The notes under the pieces are model-generated. The model had not been told where the DNA came from. It saw nothing but the letters and a program-made list of their open reading frames with translations, and searched no databases. Position numbers and translations under genes: made by a program. Shown one piece after another: positions 1 through 9,182 of a stretch of DNA of 64,000 bases (its first letter is position 1; each line of letters opens with the position of its first letter). The DNA comes from an uncultured Clostridia bacterium (lineage in GTDB: Bacteria; Bacillota; Clostridia; Oscillospirales; Acutalibacteraceae), in assembly GCA_944384835.1 (NCBI GenBank), contig CALWUU010000028.1:1-64000 (forward strand). The letters are read 5' to 3'.

Positions 1-2
1 CA

Positions 3-2309
3 ATTGATGATATTGTGGCTCGTGCCGAAAAAGAAAATGAAGACGCAAAACAGGAACAACTCACTGCAAAGCGTGCGGAAGCTATACAAAAGCTGGAAGA
101 ATTGACCTATCTCGGCGATAAAAAACAGCAGTATATAAATGAGATTAACGCAGCTGATACTGAACAGAAGATTGATCAATTGGTAGCTGAAGCTCAGCAG
201 GAAAACGAAGAGCTGAAAAAACAGGCAATCGAAAATGCACGTACACAAGCTTTGGAAACTCTCAACACGCTGACCTACCTAGGTGATGCAAAACAAGAGT
301 ATGTTCAAAAAATAACCAACGCGGCTACTGAACAGGAAATTGAAACCTTCCTAAATCAGGCCAAAGCGGAAAACGAAACGAAGAAACAGCAAGCAATTGC
401 CGCAAAACGTGAAGAAGCAAAACAACAACTGGATACCCTAAGCTACTTGACCCCAGAGGAAAAAGCAGAATATACGGAACAAATTGAGAATGCTGATTCC
501 GAGGACGCAATTACACAAATTATGTCCGATGCAGAAGCTGCTAATGCCAAAAACAAAGCCGATTTACTGGCTCAGGAGCAGGCAAAAGCAAAGGAACATC
601 TGGAAACACTTCAATATTTGACTCCGGAACAAAAAAATGACTTTATTGCAAAAATTGAAGCTGAACAGGAACCGGCGGCAATCTCCGGTATCATGGAACA
701 GGCTGACGCAATCAATGAACAACAAAAACAGCAGGCACTGGATGCCAAAAAGGAACAAGCGTTGATTTCCTTGGAAAACCTTGATTATCTGGAAGCGGAC
801 GCAAAGCAGAATTATATCAACAGCATAAACGCTGCAACTACCGAACAGGAGATTGACAATATTCTGGCACAAGCCCAAACAGAAAATGAAGCGAAAAAAC
901 AAGAAATCCTTAACGCTGCAAGAGAAGACGCTAAACGACAGCTGAATACATGTACACATTTAGGCAGCGAAAAAATGCAATCGTATTTAGAGCAAATTGA
1001 ATCTGCAAATTCTGTGGATGAGATAACAAATCTGGTAGAAGCTGCTCTCCGGGAAAATGAAGCGTTAAAAGCACAGGCACTGGCTGATAAAAAAGCTGAG
1101 GCAAAACAAATTCTCAATACCTTCACTTACTTGGGAACAGAAAAAATCCAGAATTATTCAAATCATGTCGATTCCTTACAAACAATAGATGAAATTGATG
1201 CCTTTTTACAACAGGCACAACAAGAAAATGATCAGCTAAAAGCACAAGCTGACGCTCTTAATGCGAAGAAAGCGGAAGCGAAAAACGCACTTTCTTCCAT
1301 GACAAGATTGAGCAATGCTCAACGTCAGGCATATGAAGCCCGTGTGGATGCTGCTGATACCATTGAAGCGATAGACACAATTTTAATTGAGGCAAAAGCA
1401 GAAAATGACAGATTAGACGCAATCGCTGTGCTTGAAGAAGCCAAAACAAATGCTAAAGCAACAATCGATACTCTAACATACTTACCGGAAGCAGATGTTT
1501 TACAATACAAACAAAGTATTGATTCCGCTACGGATACAATGATGATCGATTCGATTATTGCTCAAGCACAAGCACAAAATTCACAGCTTCAGGAAGCTGC
1601 CAGATTGGTACAGAAAAAAGCAGAGGCAACAGAAGAGCTCAATACCATGTCCTACCTTGACTCAGCTGCTGTCCAAAAATACAGAACACAAATTGAAAAC
1701 TCGCAGACAGTTGCCGATGTAGAGGCTGTTTTGCTGCAAGCTCGCAATGAAAACAATACGCTTGAAGCGGCAGACCAGCTCAAAACTGCAAAAGCACAAG
1801 CCAAAGCTTCCTTACAACAGTTTGTATATTTAAGTCCAAACATGCTGCAATCCTATCAAAATCAAATCGAGGCTGCTGCTTCTGTTGCGGCAGTAAACAA
1901 TATTTTAGAACAGGCCAATACAGAAAATACGCAGTTACATCAACAGAAACAACTGGCGGACAGCAAGGAACAGGCAAAAACAGTAGTCAACGGACTAACT
2001 ACATTCTCCGAATCTGAAAAGAACCAGTTGATACAACAAATTGAACAAGCTCAAACTGTTTCTGCAATACAAGCCATTATAGAAGACGTCCAGGCAAAGG
2101 AACAACAAAATTTAAATCAGTCACCGGCTCAGGATAATAACAATAGCGCAAATATGGTAAATCAGGCTGATTCAGAGCAAAACACCATGAACGCGCCTCA
2201 AACAGGAGATCAGATTTCTTTCTATCCCTTGTTCATATTACCTGCCAGTGCTGTGGTAATAGGTATTTTAATTTTAATCAGATTTATCAGAAAAACAACC
2301 AAAGAATAA
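3..2309 (+). CDS. Partial wall-anchored protein with 12 GA-like helical repeats
   Basis: The frame is open at the left edge, so the N-terminus and any signal peptide lie outside the window. About 12 degenerate repeats of roughly 56 residues follow each other, each with an Ala/Lys/Glu-rich helix, a core such as LxTLTYL or LDTLSYL, then an AxxxxEIxxIxxQAxxEN helix. This pattern resembles the three-helix GA module of protein G-type surface proteins (family knowledge); albumin binding is not shown. A Gln/Asn-rich linker leads to NAPQTGD, a hydrophobic segment of about 22 residues and a basic tail (RKTTKE), which is a sortase-type anchor with Leu replaced by Ala. Repeats become more divergent towards the C-terminus. 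It is probably a secreted surface adhesin or spacer. Coding is certain, the ligand unknown. Confidence 0.85.
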   Translation: MDDIVARAEKENEDAKQEQLTAKRAEAIQKLEELTYLGDKKQQYINEINAADTEQKIDQLVAEAQQENEELKKQAIENARTQALETLNTLTYLGDAKQEYVQKITNAATEQEIETFLNQAKAENETKKQQAIAAKREEAKQQLDTLSYLTPEEKAEYTEQIENADSEDAITQIMSDAEAANAKNKADLLAQEQAKAKEHLETLQYLTPEQKNDFIAKIEAEQEPAAISGIMEQADAINEQQKQQALDAKKEQALISLENLDYLEADAKQNYINSINAATTEQEIDNILAQAQTENEAKKQEILNAAREDAKRQLNTCTHLGSEKMQSYLEQIESANSVDEITNLVEAALRENEALKAQALADKKAEAKQILNTFTYLGTEKIQNYSNHVDSLQTIDEIDAFLQQAQQENDQLKAQADALNAKKAEAKNALSSMTRLSNAQRQAYEARVDAADTIEAIDTILIEAKAENDRLDAIAVLEEAKTNAKATIDTLTYLPEADVLQYKQSIDSATDTMMIDSIIAQAQAQNSQLQEAARLVQKKAEATEELNTMSYLDSAAVQKYRTQIENSQTVADVEAVLLQARNENNTLEAADQLKTAKAQAKASLQQFVYLSPNMLQSYQNQIEAAASVAAVNNILEQANTENTQLHQQKQLADSKEQAKTVVNGLTTFSESEKNQLIQQIEQAQTVSAIQAIIEDVQAKEQQNLNQSPAQDNNNSANMVNQADSEQNTMNAPQTGDQISFYPLFILPASAVVIGILILIRFIRKTTKE

Positions 2310-2361
2310 ATTTCGTTTATAGATTATCGTTTGTTCCATACCACGTTCTCTTTCAAGAAAG

Positions 2362-2424
2362 AAAAACCCTAATTGTCTATATGCAAAAGCTACTACATTG
2401 TGCATATAGCAATTAGGGTTTTTT
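2362..2424 (+). terminator. Intrinsic terminator of the repeat surface protein
   Basis: A long inverted repeat (AAAAACCCTAATTG with CAATTAGGGTTTTT, extended inward by CTATATGCA/TGCATATAG) ends in a T-run about 55 nt after the surface-protein stop. The rest of 2310-2634 shows no convincing gene. Confidence 0.85.
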
Positions 2425-2634
2425 ATTTCTTTTTTTTAGCTTTATTGATAACAATTGTCACTCGTAACACACCAAATTCCATAAGAAGATACGTTTTGAC
2501 GGTATTTCTGCAAAGAGAATTGCAGATGGATCTCTGTGGTTCTCTTTCTGAAAAGCTTTCCATCATTTTTGTAAAACGTTTATGTCATTACCCGGTATTT
2601 TCCATATAAAACAGAACTGTCCTCTACTATTCTT

Positions 2635-3207
2635 CTACATAGCAGAAAACCCAAAATAACTGAGTAATCCATTGTAAATTCCTTGTGCAAAGCCTCTTTG
2701 GTCATCCCGAAGTTTCTCAGCGTCAGAAGTATTGCTTAAATATCCCAACTCTACCAGCACAGCAGGCATGGTAGTACGTCTTAATACATAAAGTGACGGA
2801 TTCAGCCGTACGCCGTTGTCCTTAGTGCCAACACGTTCTACAATTGCATTGAGAATATGCTGTGCCAGCCAATAAGATTGGGTATTGCTGCGATAGACAT
2901 AAACTTCACTGCCATTAATTGCAGGATTTGTATTGGAGTTGCAGTGGATACTGATAAAATAGTCTGCGGGCCAAGAATTTGCCATATTGACTCTGGCCTG
3001 TAAACTGGTTGAGTTACTGGTTCCCAGTACCGTTTCAGGAGTTGGGCGTGACACTCTTGCCGTAAATCTTGGATCATCGTTCAATAAATTTGCTAAATAA
3101 ATTCCCACATGATAGGTAACGTCTTGCTCACGCAGACCATTTCCCTCTGCTCCTGCATTGTGACCGCTGGGATTATGTCCTTGATCAATAAAAATTCGAA
3201 TTGCCAA
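2635..3207 (-). CDS. N-acetylmuramoyl-L-alanine amidase (Amidase_3)
   Basis: The 190-residue protein is a single Amidase_3 domain, a zinc enzyme that cuts the bond between MurNAc and the stem peptide. Visible landmarks are IDQGHNP with the first zinc His (H11), GLREQD with the likely zinc Glu (E27), SIHCNS with the second zinc His, and VELGYLSN with the catalytic Glu near the C-terminus. There is no signal peptide or binding domain, as in mother-cell lysis amidases such as CwlC, so a cytoplasmic enzyme released by lysis is possible (inference). The start is TTG, chosen because AGGAGG lies at normal spacing. It stands alone between terminated neighbours. Confidence 0.9.
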   Translation of the reverse strand: MAIRIFIDQGHNPSGHNAGAEGNGLREQDVTYHVGIYLANLLNDDPRFTARVSRPTPETVLGTSNSTSLQARVNMANSWPADYFISIHCNSNTNPAINGSEVYVYRSNTQSYWLAQHILNAIVERVGTKDNGVRLNPSLYVLRRTTMPAVLVELGYLSNTSDAEKLRDDQRGFAQGIYNGLLSYFGFSAM

Positions 3208-3518
3208 GCTATCGCCTCCTAGTATGCTCTGCCTTATCTTATTCCAGCCTTGGAGTAAAGGTGAATTGATTCCTAAATCAATTCCATCAGGAATATTTAT
3301 AAACCACTATTGACGTACATAGCAGTATTTGTTAAATTATTTTTCCTCGTTTTAATTTAGTGTTTCTTTTCTCTGAACACACTGCAGCCGCTTACAAGTA
3401 TAAAACAGAACACAGAAAAAAGAGAATGAATTTGGAATACTCAACTTTTCTTCCAAATTCATCCTCTTTCAAAAGAAGTCTTTATTATATAATCAGCATC
3501 GCCGCAGAAGCGTCATTA
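3208..3518. other. Intergenic region
   Basis: It holds the leader of the amidase gene and, at 3419-3469, the terminator of the vWA locus. No ORF or RNA is recognised in the remainder. Confidence 0.5.
3419..3469 (-). terminator. Terminator downstream of the vWA locus
   Basis: The stem AAAGAGAATGAATTTGGAA pairs with TTCCAAATTCATCCTCTTT with one G-U, around a 13-nt loop. Read on the minus strand it is followed by a run of T. Confidence 0.85.
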
Positions 3519-4920
3519 TTAGAGAATGGTAACGATTGAATCACAGCATCTGTAATCAGTATCAATGTTATGCGCAATGAAACGGGCTTTAAAATTTCTT
3601 TCATTACACATTGCATTTGGATTTCCTCCGGATACGTCTAAATCTTCAGGAAGAACAAACTTGATACATCTTACCAAAACATCCCGGCAAGTAGGAAAAT
3701 TGTGTGCAGGAATCGTAAATGTTTTCACTCCTCGCTGATATTCCTCTCCGTTAGAATCAACTTCCGTTAGAATCAACTTCCGTTAGAATCACAGCCAATG
3801 CAACACGTTTGCCTGGACAGACATTTTTCACCGTTACATCCAACTGAAGAATTCGTCCCAAAGATTCCAAATAGGTGCTTCCCATATCAATGACCATAGA
3901 ATCCTGACATCCGCCGATAGAGAGTTCTACCGGAATCGGACATGGTTCAGGATTGACCACAACACCGCATTCTACCAGCACTGAAGGTGATGGAAAAGTA
4001 ACAGCGTTGCCTTCATCATCGGAATAAGTGATGGATTGGTTCACTTCTTTTTCTCCGGAAGTCTGCGCAATATGCTTAATATAAAATTCTAAAGAAGCTC
4101 CTTCGTTTGCGGTAACGCCCAGTTCATCGATCTTCCATTGAATGTTATTTGAATCTATCATTTCAGCCGTTCCCTTTGTCGGAGGGGTTAAACTGATAAT
4201 CATAAAATCAGGATTTACCACTTCATCTATTTAGATATTAGTAGCGCCTGTTTTGGAAATGTTCGCTGCAAGATCTTTAAACAACTCCTCTAAATCTGCA
4301 TCGTCAGGTGTCACTGCCACATGGGACGCATCAGGATCCGTTGCCCAATCGTTCAGGACAGCTACGTCTATTCCATCTGATCCAATTAAACCAATGCAGT
4401 AAATAATAATGCCTGACGCCCTTGCTGCAGCGGCCACCGGGGCAGGCGGAGCGCCTGCCGTTGTCTTTCCGTCCGTAAACATAACAATTACTTTTGCATT
4501 TGCAGAAAGCGGATCAAACAACTGCATTGCTGTTGTAAAGGCATCTGCATGATTGGTAGAGCCGCCTGCTGTTAGATCGTCAACAGCATCTTTTAATGTT
4601 GCAACGGAAGTAATTAACTGCGTATCTGCTGTAGCAGTATCGGAAAAGCTCACGATACCAATTCGGCTTCCGGAACCAATATTTCCATCCTGAGTATCGT
4701 CTGTCGCTTCGTCAATAATATCGATAAAGGTTTTAGCGCCTGCTTTCATATTAGCAAGAGGACTTCCTGCCATACTGCCGGAACGATCCAGTAGCAAAAC
4801 AATGTCTGTAGGGTTTGAAGCGATATCCGGAGCCGCCGAAAGCGCCAGCGTAACTTTTAGAATTCCATCGCAGCCAATCTGGTCTGCATTAATTTGTTTA
4901 TTTGAGTTTGTAATCCCCAT
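3519..4920 (-). pseudogene. vWA-domain protein gene broken by a stop codon and a 16-bp duplication
   Basis: Three consecutive open segments (4231-4920, 3757-4221, 3519-3776) form one gene of about 461 codons. The first segment is a von Willebrand A domain with an intact MIDAS motif (DRSGS, about residues 45-49) and FTDGKT. The second and third look like an all-beta Cys-containing domain. Lesion 1: at 4231-4233 a TAA interrupts one continuous frame (TNI-stop-IDEVVNPD). Lesion 2: a 16-nt tandem repeat at 3747-3791 (two full copies and part of a third) shifts the frame after EVDSNG; removing one copy restores EVDSNGEEYQRG. The start has a GGAGGAAGG ribosome site and no signal peptide is seen. 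Function is unknown, and sequencing error cannot be excluded. Confidence 0.8.
3747..3791. repeat. 16-bp tandem repeat, about 2.8 copies
   Basis: The unit TCCGTTAGAATCAACT occurs at 3747-3762 and 3763-3778, with a 13-nt partial copy at 3779-3791. It lies inside the vWA gene and causes its frameshift. Losing one unit would restore the frame. Confidence 0.95.
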
Positions 4921-5714
4921 AATACCTTCCTCCAGAATTTATAGTCAAAAGGGGCGTGTCCCCTTATGTTCTATATACTATGCTGTGAAAGCTATACGGG
5001 ACACTGTTATAACCTATTTGGCTTCTGTTTGCCAATATCCCACGGCAGACACGTAAAAATAAGATTTTCTGCCAAATTCAAAAAACGATTTGAACTTACT
5101 TTGTAATATCTCCCTGTGTAATTTACTTATAAAAATAATGTGAAACCATCAAGCGCCCGGATTGAAAAATAACAGCAATATCAATATTAAAACCGTGAAA
5201 TTTCTACGATTTACTGCTAATTCCGATAAAAGCATCTTTTGATTCTCACATACTTAAATTTTTAGACTACCAAAACATAAGAAAAATTCTGTATTGAGTC
5301 TGTCCGGTTCATGATATTTCAAACGAATTCTTTTGCTGGTTCATTTCCATCAAAAAGATATTCACAATGAATATAAATACAAGACGATACATAAGCACCC
5401 AAAAATACGGATTCTGCGTTAAGAGTTTCGGCTGGGAAGCATTGACAAAATGAATGACCGATTTAAACAAGAGTGATAAAATAGAAGAAAAAGCCGAGCC
5501 TGAAATACAAATGGCATCTAGGTTCAGTCTGAATTTACACTGCAAAAAAGATACCCGCTGAAAAGGAAAAATAAAAAGCTGAGCCCGGAACGCAAATTGT
5601 GTCCGGGCTCAGCCTGGTGGGAAGCGTTGACGAAAAAGATACCCACTATAAACGCGAGCGGCAAGGCAAAAGAAAAAGCCGAGCCCGGGACGCGAATTGC
5701 GTCCCGGCTCAGCC
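4921..5714. other. Long intergenic region
   Basis: It contains the vWA leader, a small hairpin near 4950 (AAGGGG/CCCCTT) and, from about 5429, degenerate terminator units next to tRNA-Arg. The 78-codon minus-strand ORF at 5309-5545 overlaps these units and is not credible. Confidence 0.5.
5429..5714 (-). repeat. Three degenerate tRNA-tail plus terminator units
   Basis: On the minus strand, tRNA-Arg(CCG) is followed by a strong GC-rich terminator (stem around 5678-5710). A similar terminator lies at about 5580-5612, and a decayed third at about 5480-5525. Between them, 5617-5633 reads on the minus strand as CGCTTCCCACCA, like the 3' end of a tRNA acceptor, and 5431-5443 is a near copy of part of that. 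The tails GGGAAGC(G/A)TTGAC and the hairpins recur in the same order, suggesting repeated duplication of a tRNA 3' end with its terminator. Confidence 0.6.
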
Positions 5715-5791
5715 TGGTCCACCCGGAGGGATTCGAACCCCCGACCTCCAGAATCGGAATCTGTTGCGATATCCAGCTTCGCTACGGATGG
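5715..5791 (-). tRNA. tRNA-Arg (anticodon CCG)
   Basis: The minus strand gives a cloverleaf: acceptor CCATCCG with CGGGTGG, D stem GCGA/TCGC, anticodon stem CAGA/TCTG around loop TTCCGAT (anticodon CCG), T loop TTCGAAT, and encoded CCA. A U-tailed terminator follows directly. Confidence 0.92.
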
Positions 5792-5887
5792 TAATGAACT
5801 TATAAAGTATACCATAAAAAACATGATGTTGCAATTTTTATTATTAATATTATAACATTTATCATTTTAATAGTTTGTCATAAAATG

Positions 5888-5913
5888 AAAGGTCGGAGCA
5901 TGCTCCGACCTTT
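5888..5913. terminator. Terminator between the phosphoglucomutase gene and tRNA-Arg
   Basis: The perfect palindrome GGTCGGAGCATGCTCCGACC, extended by AAA/TTT, sits just after the phosphoglucomutase stop. Confidence 0.75.
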
Positions 5914-5917
5914 TATT

Positions 5918-7612
5918 TTATATTCCTAATAATTCATTTGCACAATTTTTAAAAGCACGAATGACCTCTTGAGAAGCTTCTCTTGTCTGACCTTTTGCGG
6001 ATAGATATAATTTTAATTTTGGCTCTGTTCCTGACGGACGTACAATTAACTTGCTGCCATTTTCCAAACGATATTCCAAAACATTGGATTTAGGAAGCGT
6101 AATCTCACTTTCCATTGTACCGTCCAAACGTTTGGAGGTTTTATAGTCGCTCCATCCAATTACCGTAAAACCTGCAATTTTAGTTGGAGTATAATTACGC
6201 AAACGCTCCATAATCTCTTGCATTTTATTCATGCCATCTTGACCTTCAAAGGTAAAATTCATCAGTTCGTTTAGGAAATAACCATGCTTTTCATAAATGT
6301 CATGAATCGCATCTACCAAAGTTTTTCCTTGTTTTTTATAGTCAACCGCCATTTCGCATACCAACATGCTGGCATTCACTGCATCTTTATCACGGACATA
6401 ACTGCCGGATAAATAGCCGTAGCTTTCTTCAAAACCAAAGATATACCGGTTTTCCTCCCCATTGGCTTCCAAACCTGCTATTTGATCGCCAATGTATTTA
6501 AATCCGGTCAATACACTTCTCAATTCCACACCGTATTCTTGAGCAACACTATCTGTTAAATCAGTAGAAACAATGGTTTTGATGGCAACCGGATTTTTTG
6601 GCATAGTTCCATTTGCAATACGATTGCGGGCAATAAAATCTAATAATAATACGCCCACCTCATTGCCGTTTAACAATTGATAGGTACCGTCATGCCTTAC
6701 AGCAATACCCATACGGTCACAGTCAGGATCCGTTGCTACCAATAGATCCGGTTGTATATTTTCACAGAGTTCCAATCCTTTTTGCAGTGCTTCTTTAAAT
6801 TCAGGATTGGGATAAGGACAGGTTGGAAAATTGCCGTCCGGTTCTGATTGTTCCGGAACAATTGTAACATCCTTAATGCCAATCATATCAAAAATACGTG
6901 TTACACACATTTTTCCGCTGCCGTTGAGAGGAGTGTACACCACTTTTAAATCAGAATCACTGCAATCTAAAATGCTTTGTGATTTTACAGCATTTAAAAA
7001 CGCGGTTACAACATCTTCTCCAATAGCTTTGATGCTCCCCTGAGCTACTGCCGCATCATAATCCATATGCTTTACATCATGAAAAATATCCAAACGGTTA
7101 ATTTCAGCCAGAATAGCATCCGCCATTTCCAAAGCAACCTGACAACCGTCGCTTCCGTATGCCTTGTATCCGTTATATTTTGCTGGATTGTGACTTGCAG
7201 TAATACAAATGCCTGCATCGCATTTTAAGTAACGAACCGCAAATGACAGTGCGGGAGTAGGCATAAGCTGAGGATATAAATGTGCTGTAATTCCATTGGC
7301 CGCTAAAACCTCAGCTGCTGCTTTTGCAAATACGTCTGACTTAATACGGCTGTCATATGCAATCGCAACAGATGCCTGAGCTGTTTTTTTATTTAAATAA
7401 TTCGCCAGTCCTTGTGTCGCTTTCCTCACTGTATAAATATTGATCCGATTGGTACCTGCCCCAATCACACCGCGCAAGCCGCCTGTTCCGAATTCCAGCT
7501 CACGGTAGAAACGGTCGTTGATTTCCTCTGCATTCCCCTCAATTGCGTTTAATTCCTCTGTTAAATCGGGGTCATCCAGCTGCATAGAATGCCATCTCTC
7601 ATATTCAGTCAT
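5918..7612 (-). CDS. pgcA: Phospho-sugar mutase (phosphoglucomutase/phosphomannomutase)
   Basis: This alpha-D-phosphohexomutase (564 residues) interconverts glucose 1-phosphate and glucose 6-phosphate, and often the mannose forms. All four family motifs are present: TASHNPAKYNGYK with the phosphorylated Ser, DPDCDRMG for the metal, GFEESYGY for the sugar, and RPSGTEPKLK for the phosphate. GTGGLRG near the N-terminus is typical. I chose the second ATG (MTEYERW) because GGAGAG lies at good spacing; a start five codons earlier is possible. It links the glycogen phosphorylase and GH13 activities at 42-47 kb to glycolysis (inference). Exact sugar preference cannot be read from sequence. Confidence 0.93.
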   Translation of the reverse strand: MTEYERWHSMQLDDPDLTEELNAIEGNAEEINDRFYRELEFGTGGLRGVIGAGTNRINIYTVRKATQGLANYLNKKTAQASVAIAYDSRIKSDVFAKAAAEVLAANGITAHLYPQLMPTPALSFAVRYLKCDAGICITASHNPAKYNGYKAYGSDGCQVALEMADAILAEINRLDIFHDVKHMDYDAAVAQGSIKAIGEDVVTAFLNAVKSQSILDCSDSDLKVVYTPLNGSGKMCVTRIFDMIGIKDVTIVPEQSEPDGNFPTCPYPNPEFKEALQKGLELCENIQPDLLVATDPDCDRMGIAVRHDGTYQLLNGNEVGVLLLDFIARNRIANGTMPKNPVAIKTIVSTDLTDSVAQEYGVELRSVLTGFKYIGDQIAGLEANGEENRYIFGFEESYGYLSGSYVRDKDAVNASMLVCEMAVDYKKQGKTLVDAIHDIYEKHGYFLNELMNFTFEGQDGMNKMQEIMERLRNYTPTKIAGFTVIGWSDYKTSKRLDGTMESEITLPKSNVLEYRLENGSKLIVRPSGTEPKLKLYLSAKGQTREASQEVIRAFKNCANELLGI

Positions 7613-7771
7613 GATTACTCTCTCCATTCCCCGCCTTTATCCTAATGCTCACATGTCTGTCTATTCCGGCGGCGGTATATAATTTATCTATAAGTATCAA
7701 CGGAATATCATAAATATACGGTTTCTAACTTAGCCTATCATGCCAATATATACAATGTCAAGAAACGAATT

Positions 7772-8236
7772 TTAAACTTTAATAATTTGTACAGAAACGC
7801 CGGTATCTGTAATATCTATGATTCCATAGGTACCGTCAGCGTGCCTTAAAGAACCCGGATTCAACAAATACAGACCATTGTCATATTCTGTTATAGGCAG
7901 GTGCGTATGCCCAAAAAGCACAATATCCGCATTTCTTTTTCTGGCTTCCATCTTGATATGATGTAAATTTGTTTTTACCTTGTATTCATGTCCATGTACA
8001 AAAAAAATTGCTTTATTTTCAACATTTAATTCTCCTTCAAGCGGCAATGAAGAACCCCAGTCGCAATTGCCGGCTACCTGATAGAATTGCTTATCTCTAT
8101 AAACAAATTCCAAATCCACAATATCATCGGCTCCGTCTCCTAAATGTATGATAATATTGGCTTCCGGTTGTTTTTCCAATGCACGCTCTATATTCCTTGT
8201 ATTTCCATGGGAATCGGAAATAACTAAAATTCTCAT
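7772..8236 (-). CDS. Metallophosphoesterase, YfcE/MJ0936 family
   Basis: This 154-residue calcineurin-like phosphoesterase has the dimetal motifs in order: SDSHGN, GDGADD, GNCDW, HGHE and GHTH. Family members hydrolyse small phosphodiesters or phosphomonoesters in the cytoplasm, and the native substrate is usually unknown. The length fits the family. It is a monocistronic gene between the mutase gene and the divergent Gln/Asn-rich cassette. Confidence 0.88.
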   Translation of the reverse strand: MRILVISDSHGNTRNIERALEKQPEANIIIHLGDGADDIVDLEFVYRDKQFYQVAGNCDWGSSLPLEGELNVENKAIFFVHGHEYKVKTNLHHIKMEARKRNADIVLFGHTHLPITEYDNGLYLLNPGSLRHADGTYGIIDITDTGVSVQIIKV

Positions 8237-8379
8237 AAAAACCCCCTTGGCTCCATATACAATAATTAGTATCTACCCATTTTACCGCATATGTATATTT
8301 ATCTAATCATATTATATATGGAAACACATGAAGGAATCCAGTCTTTTTTTATTTTTTACTTTGAAAGGTGTGAAACACT

Positions 8380-8616
8380 TTGCCTAACAACGAAGAATTA
8401 CAGAAACTATTAAATGCAGCGGCACAACGTTTGGGTACGCAGCCTGACCAACTGAAACAACAAGCAGAAAACGGTACCCTGCAAAAAATGTTAAATAATT
8501 TAAATGCCAACGACGCTGCAAAACTTCAGCAAGTATTAAGCGATAAAGAAGCAGCGAATAAGCTGTTGAGCTCACCACAGGCACAAGCGCTGATGAAAAA
8601 ATTTTTGGGCAAATAA
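8380..8616 (+). CDS. Small hypothetical protein, cassette gene 1
   Basis: The product is 78 residues, Gln/Asn/Ala-rich and predicted all-helical, with no signal peptide or Cys. It starts with TTG behind GAAAGGTG. The C-terminal half (LQQVLSDKEAANKLLSSPQ then ALMKKFLGK) looks like a compact helical domain. It is the first of three closely spaced genes with their own terminator. I recall similar arrangements of small unknown proteins in clostridial genomes but can assign no function. Confidence 0.7.
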   Translation: MPNNEELQKLLNAAAQRLGTQPDQLKQQAENGTLQKMLNNLNANDAAKLQQVLSDKEAANKLLSSPQAQALMKKFLGK

Positions 8617-8634
8617 GAAATGGGGTGACGGTCC

Positions 8635-9174
8635 ATGGATGACTTAGCCGGAAAATTAAACGAAATTTTGAATAATCCTGCGGAAATGGCAAAATTTCAG
8701 CAAATGGCTAACAATTTATTGGGACAAATGAATACCGAACAACAAAATAATCCCCCCTCTGGGCAGCAATCGCAGCAATCTGCACAGCAACCTCAAAGCA
8801 ATTCTGCCGGTGGAATTGATTTCAGCCAGCTTGCCGGTTTGCTGGGACAACAAGCAGCGTCTGTGCAAACGCCCCAAACAAACAATAATCCACTGGGCGC
8901 TTTGTCTTCTCTAGGTAATTTGGGAAACACTCTGGGGGCATTGGGCGGCACAGGAAACGGTGTCTCTCCTGAAATGCTCAATATGATTATGAAAATAGCG
9001 CCTTTGCTGGGAACCATCAATCAAGAAGACAACAATACCAGATTGCTGAACGCTTTGCGCCCTCTATTGAAAAGCGAACGGCAGAAAAAGCTGGATGAAG
9101 CAATTAAAATTATGAGAATGCTGAAGTTTTTACCTCTTTTAAAAGAACAAGGTATTCTTCAGGGGATTCTATGA
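8635..9174 (+). CDS. Hypothetical protein, cassette gene 2
   Basis: The 179-residue product has an N-terminal helix, a low-complexity Gln/Ser/Asn/Gly middle (about residues 35-100) and a well-formed C-terminal helical region (NTRLLNALRPLLKSERQKK, then a basic amphipathic stretch ending LPLLKEQGIL). It begins 18 nt after gene 1, with GGGGTGA as ribosome site. No signal peptide is seen. The conserved-looking C-terminus suggests an interaction domain. Function unknown. Confidence 0.75.
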   Translation: MDDLAGKLNEILNNPAEMAKFQQMANNLLGQMNTEQQNNPPSGQQSQQSAQQPQSNSAGGIDFSQLAGLLGQQAASVQTPQTNNNPLGALSSLGNLGNTLGALGGTGNGVSPEMLNMIMKIAPLLGTINQEDNNTRLLNALRPLLKSERQKKLDEAIKIMRMLKFLPLLKEQGILQGIL

Positions 9175-9182
9175 GGTGAAAC

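Noticed and set aside
325-1977. Several minus-strand and alternate-frame ORFs inside the repeat surface protein
   Set aside because: They mirror the repetitive plus-strand coding sequence, are Phe/Leu/Cys-rich, and lack ribosome sites.
15-2110. CRISPR-like periodicity
   Set aside because: The period of about 168 bp comes from protein repeats that diverge at the DNA level, with open coding throughout.
2373-2609. 78-codon plus-strand ORF after the surface protein
   Set aside because: It starts inside the terminator hairpin and its composition is not protein-like.
5309-5545. 78-codon minus-strand ORF near tRNA-Arg
   Set aside because: It overlaps the degenerate terminator units and has no ribosome site.
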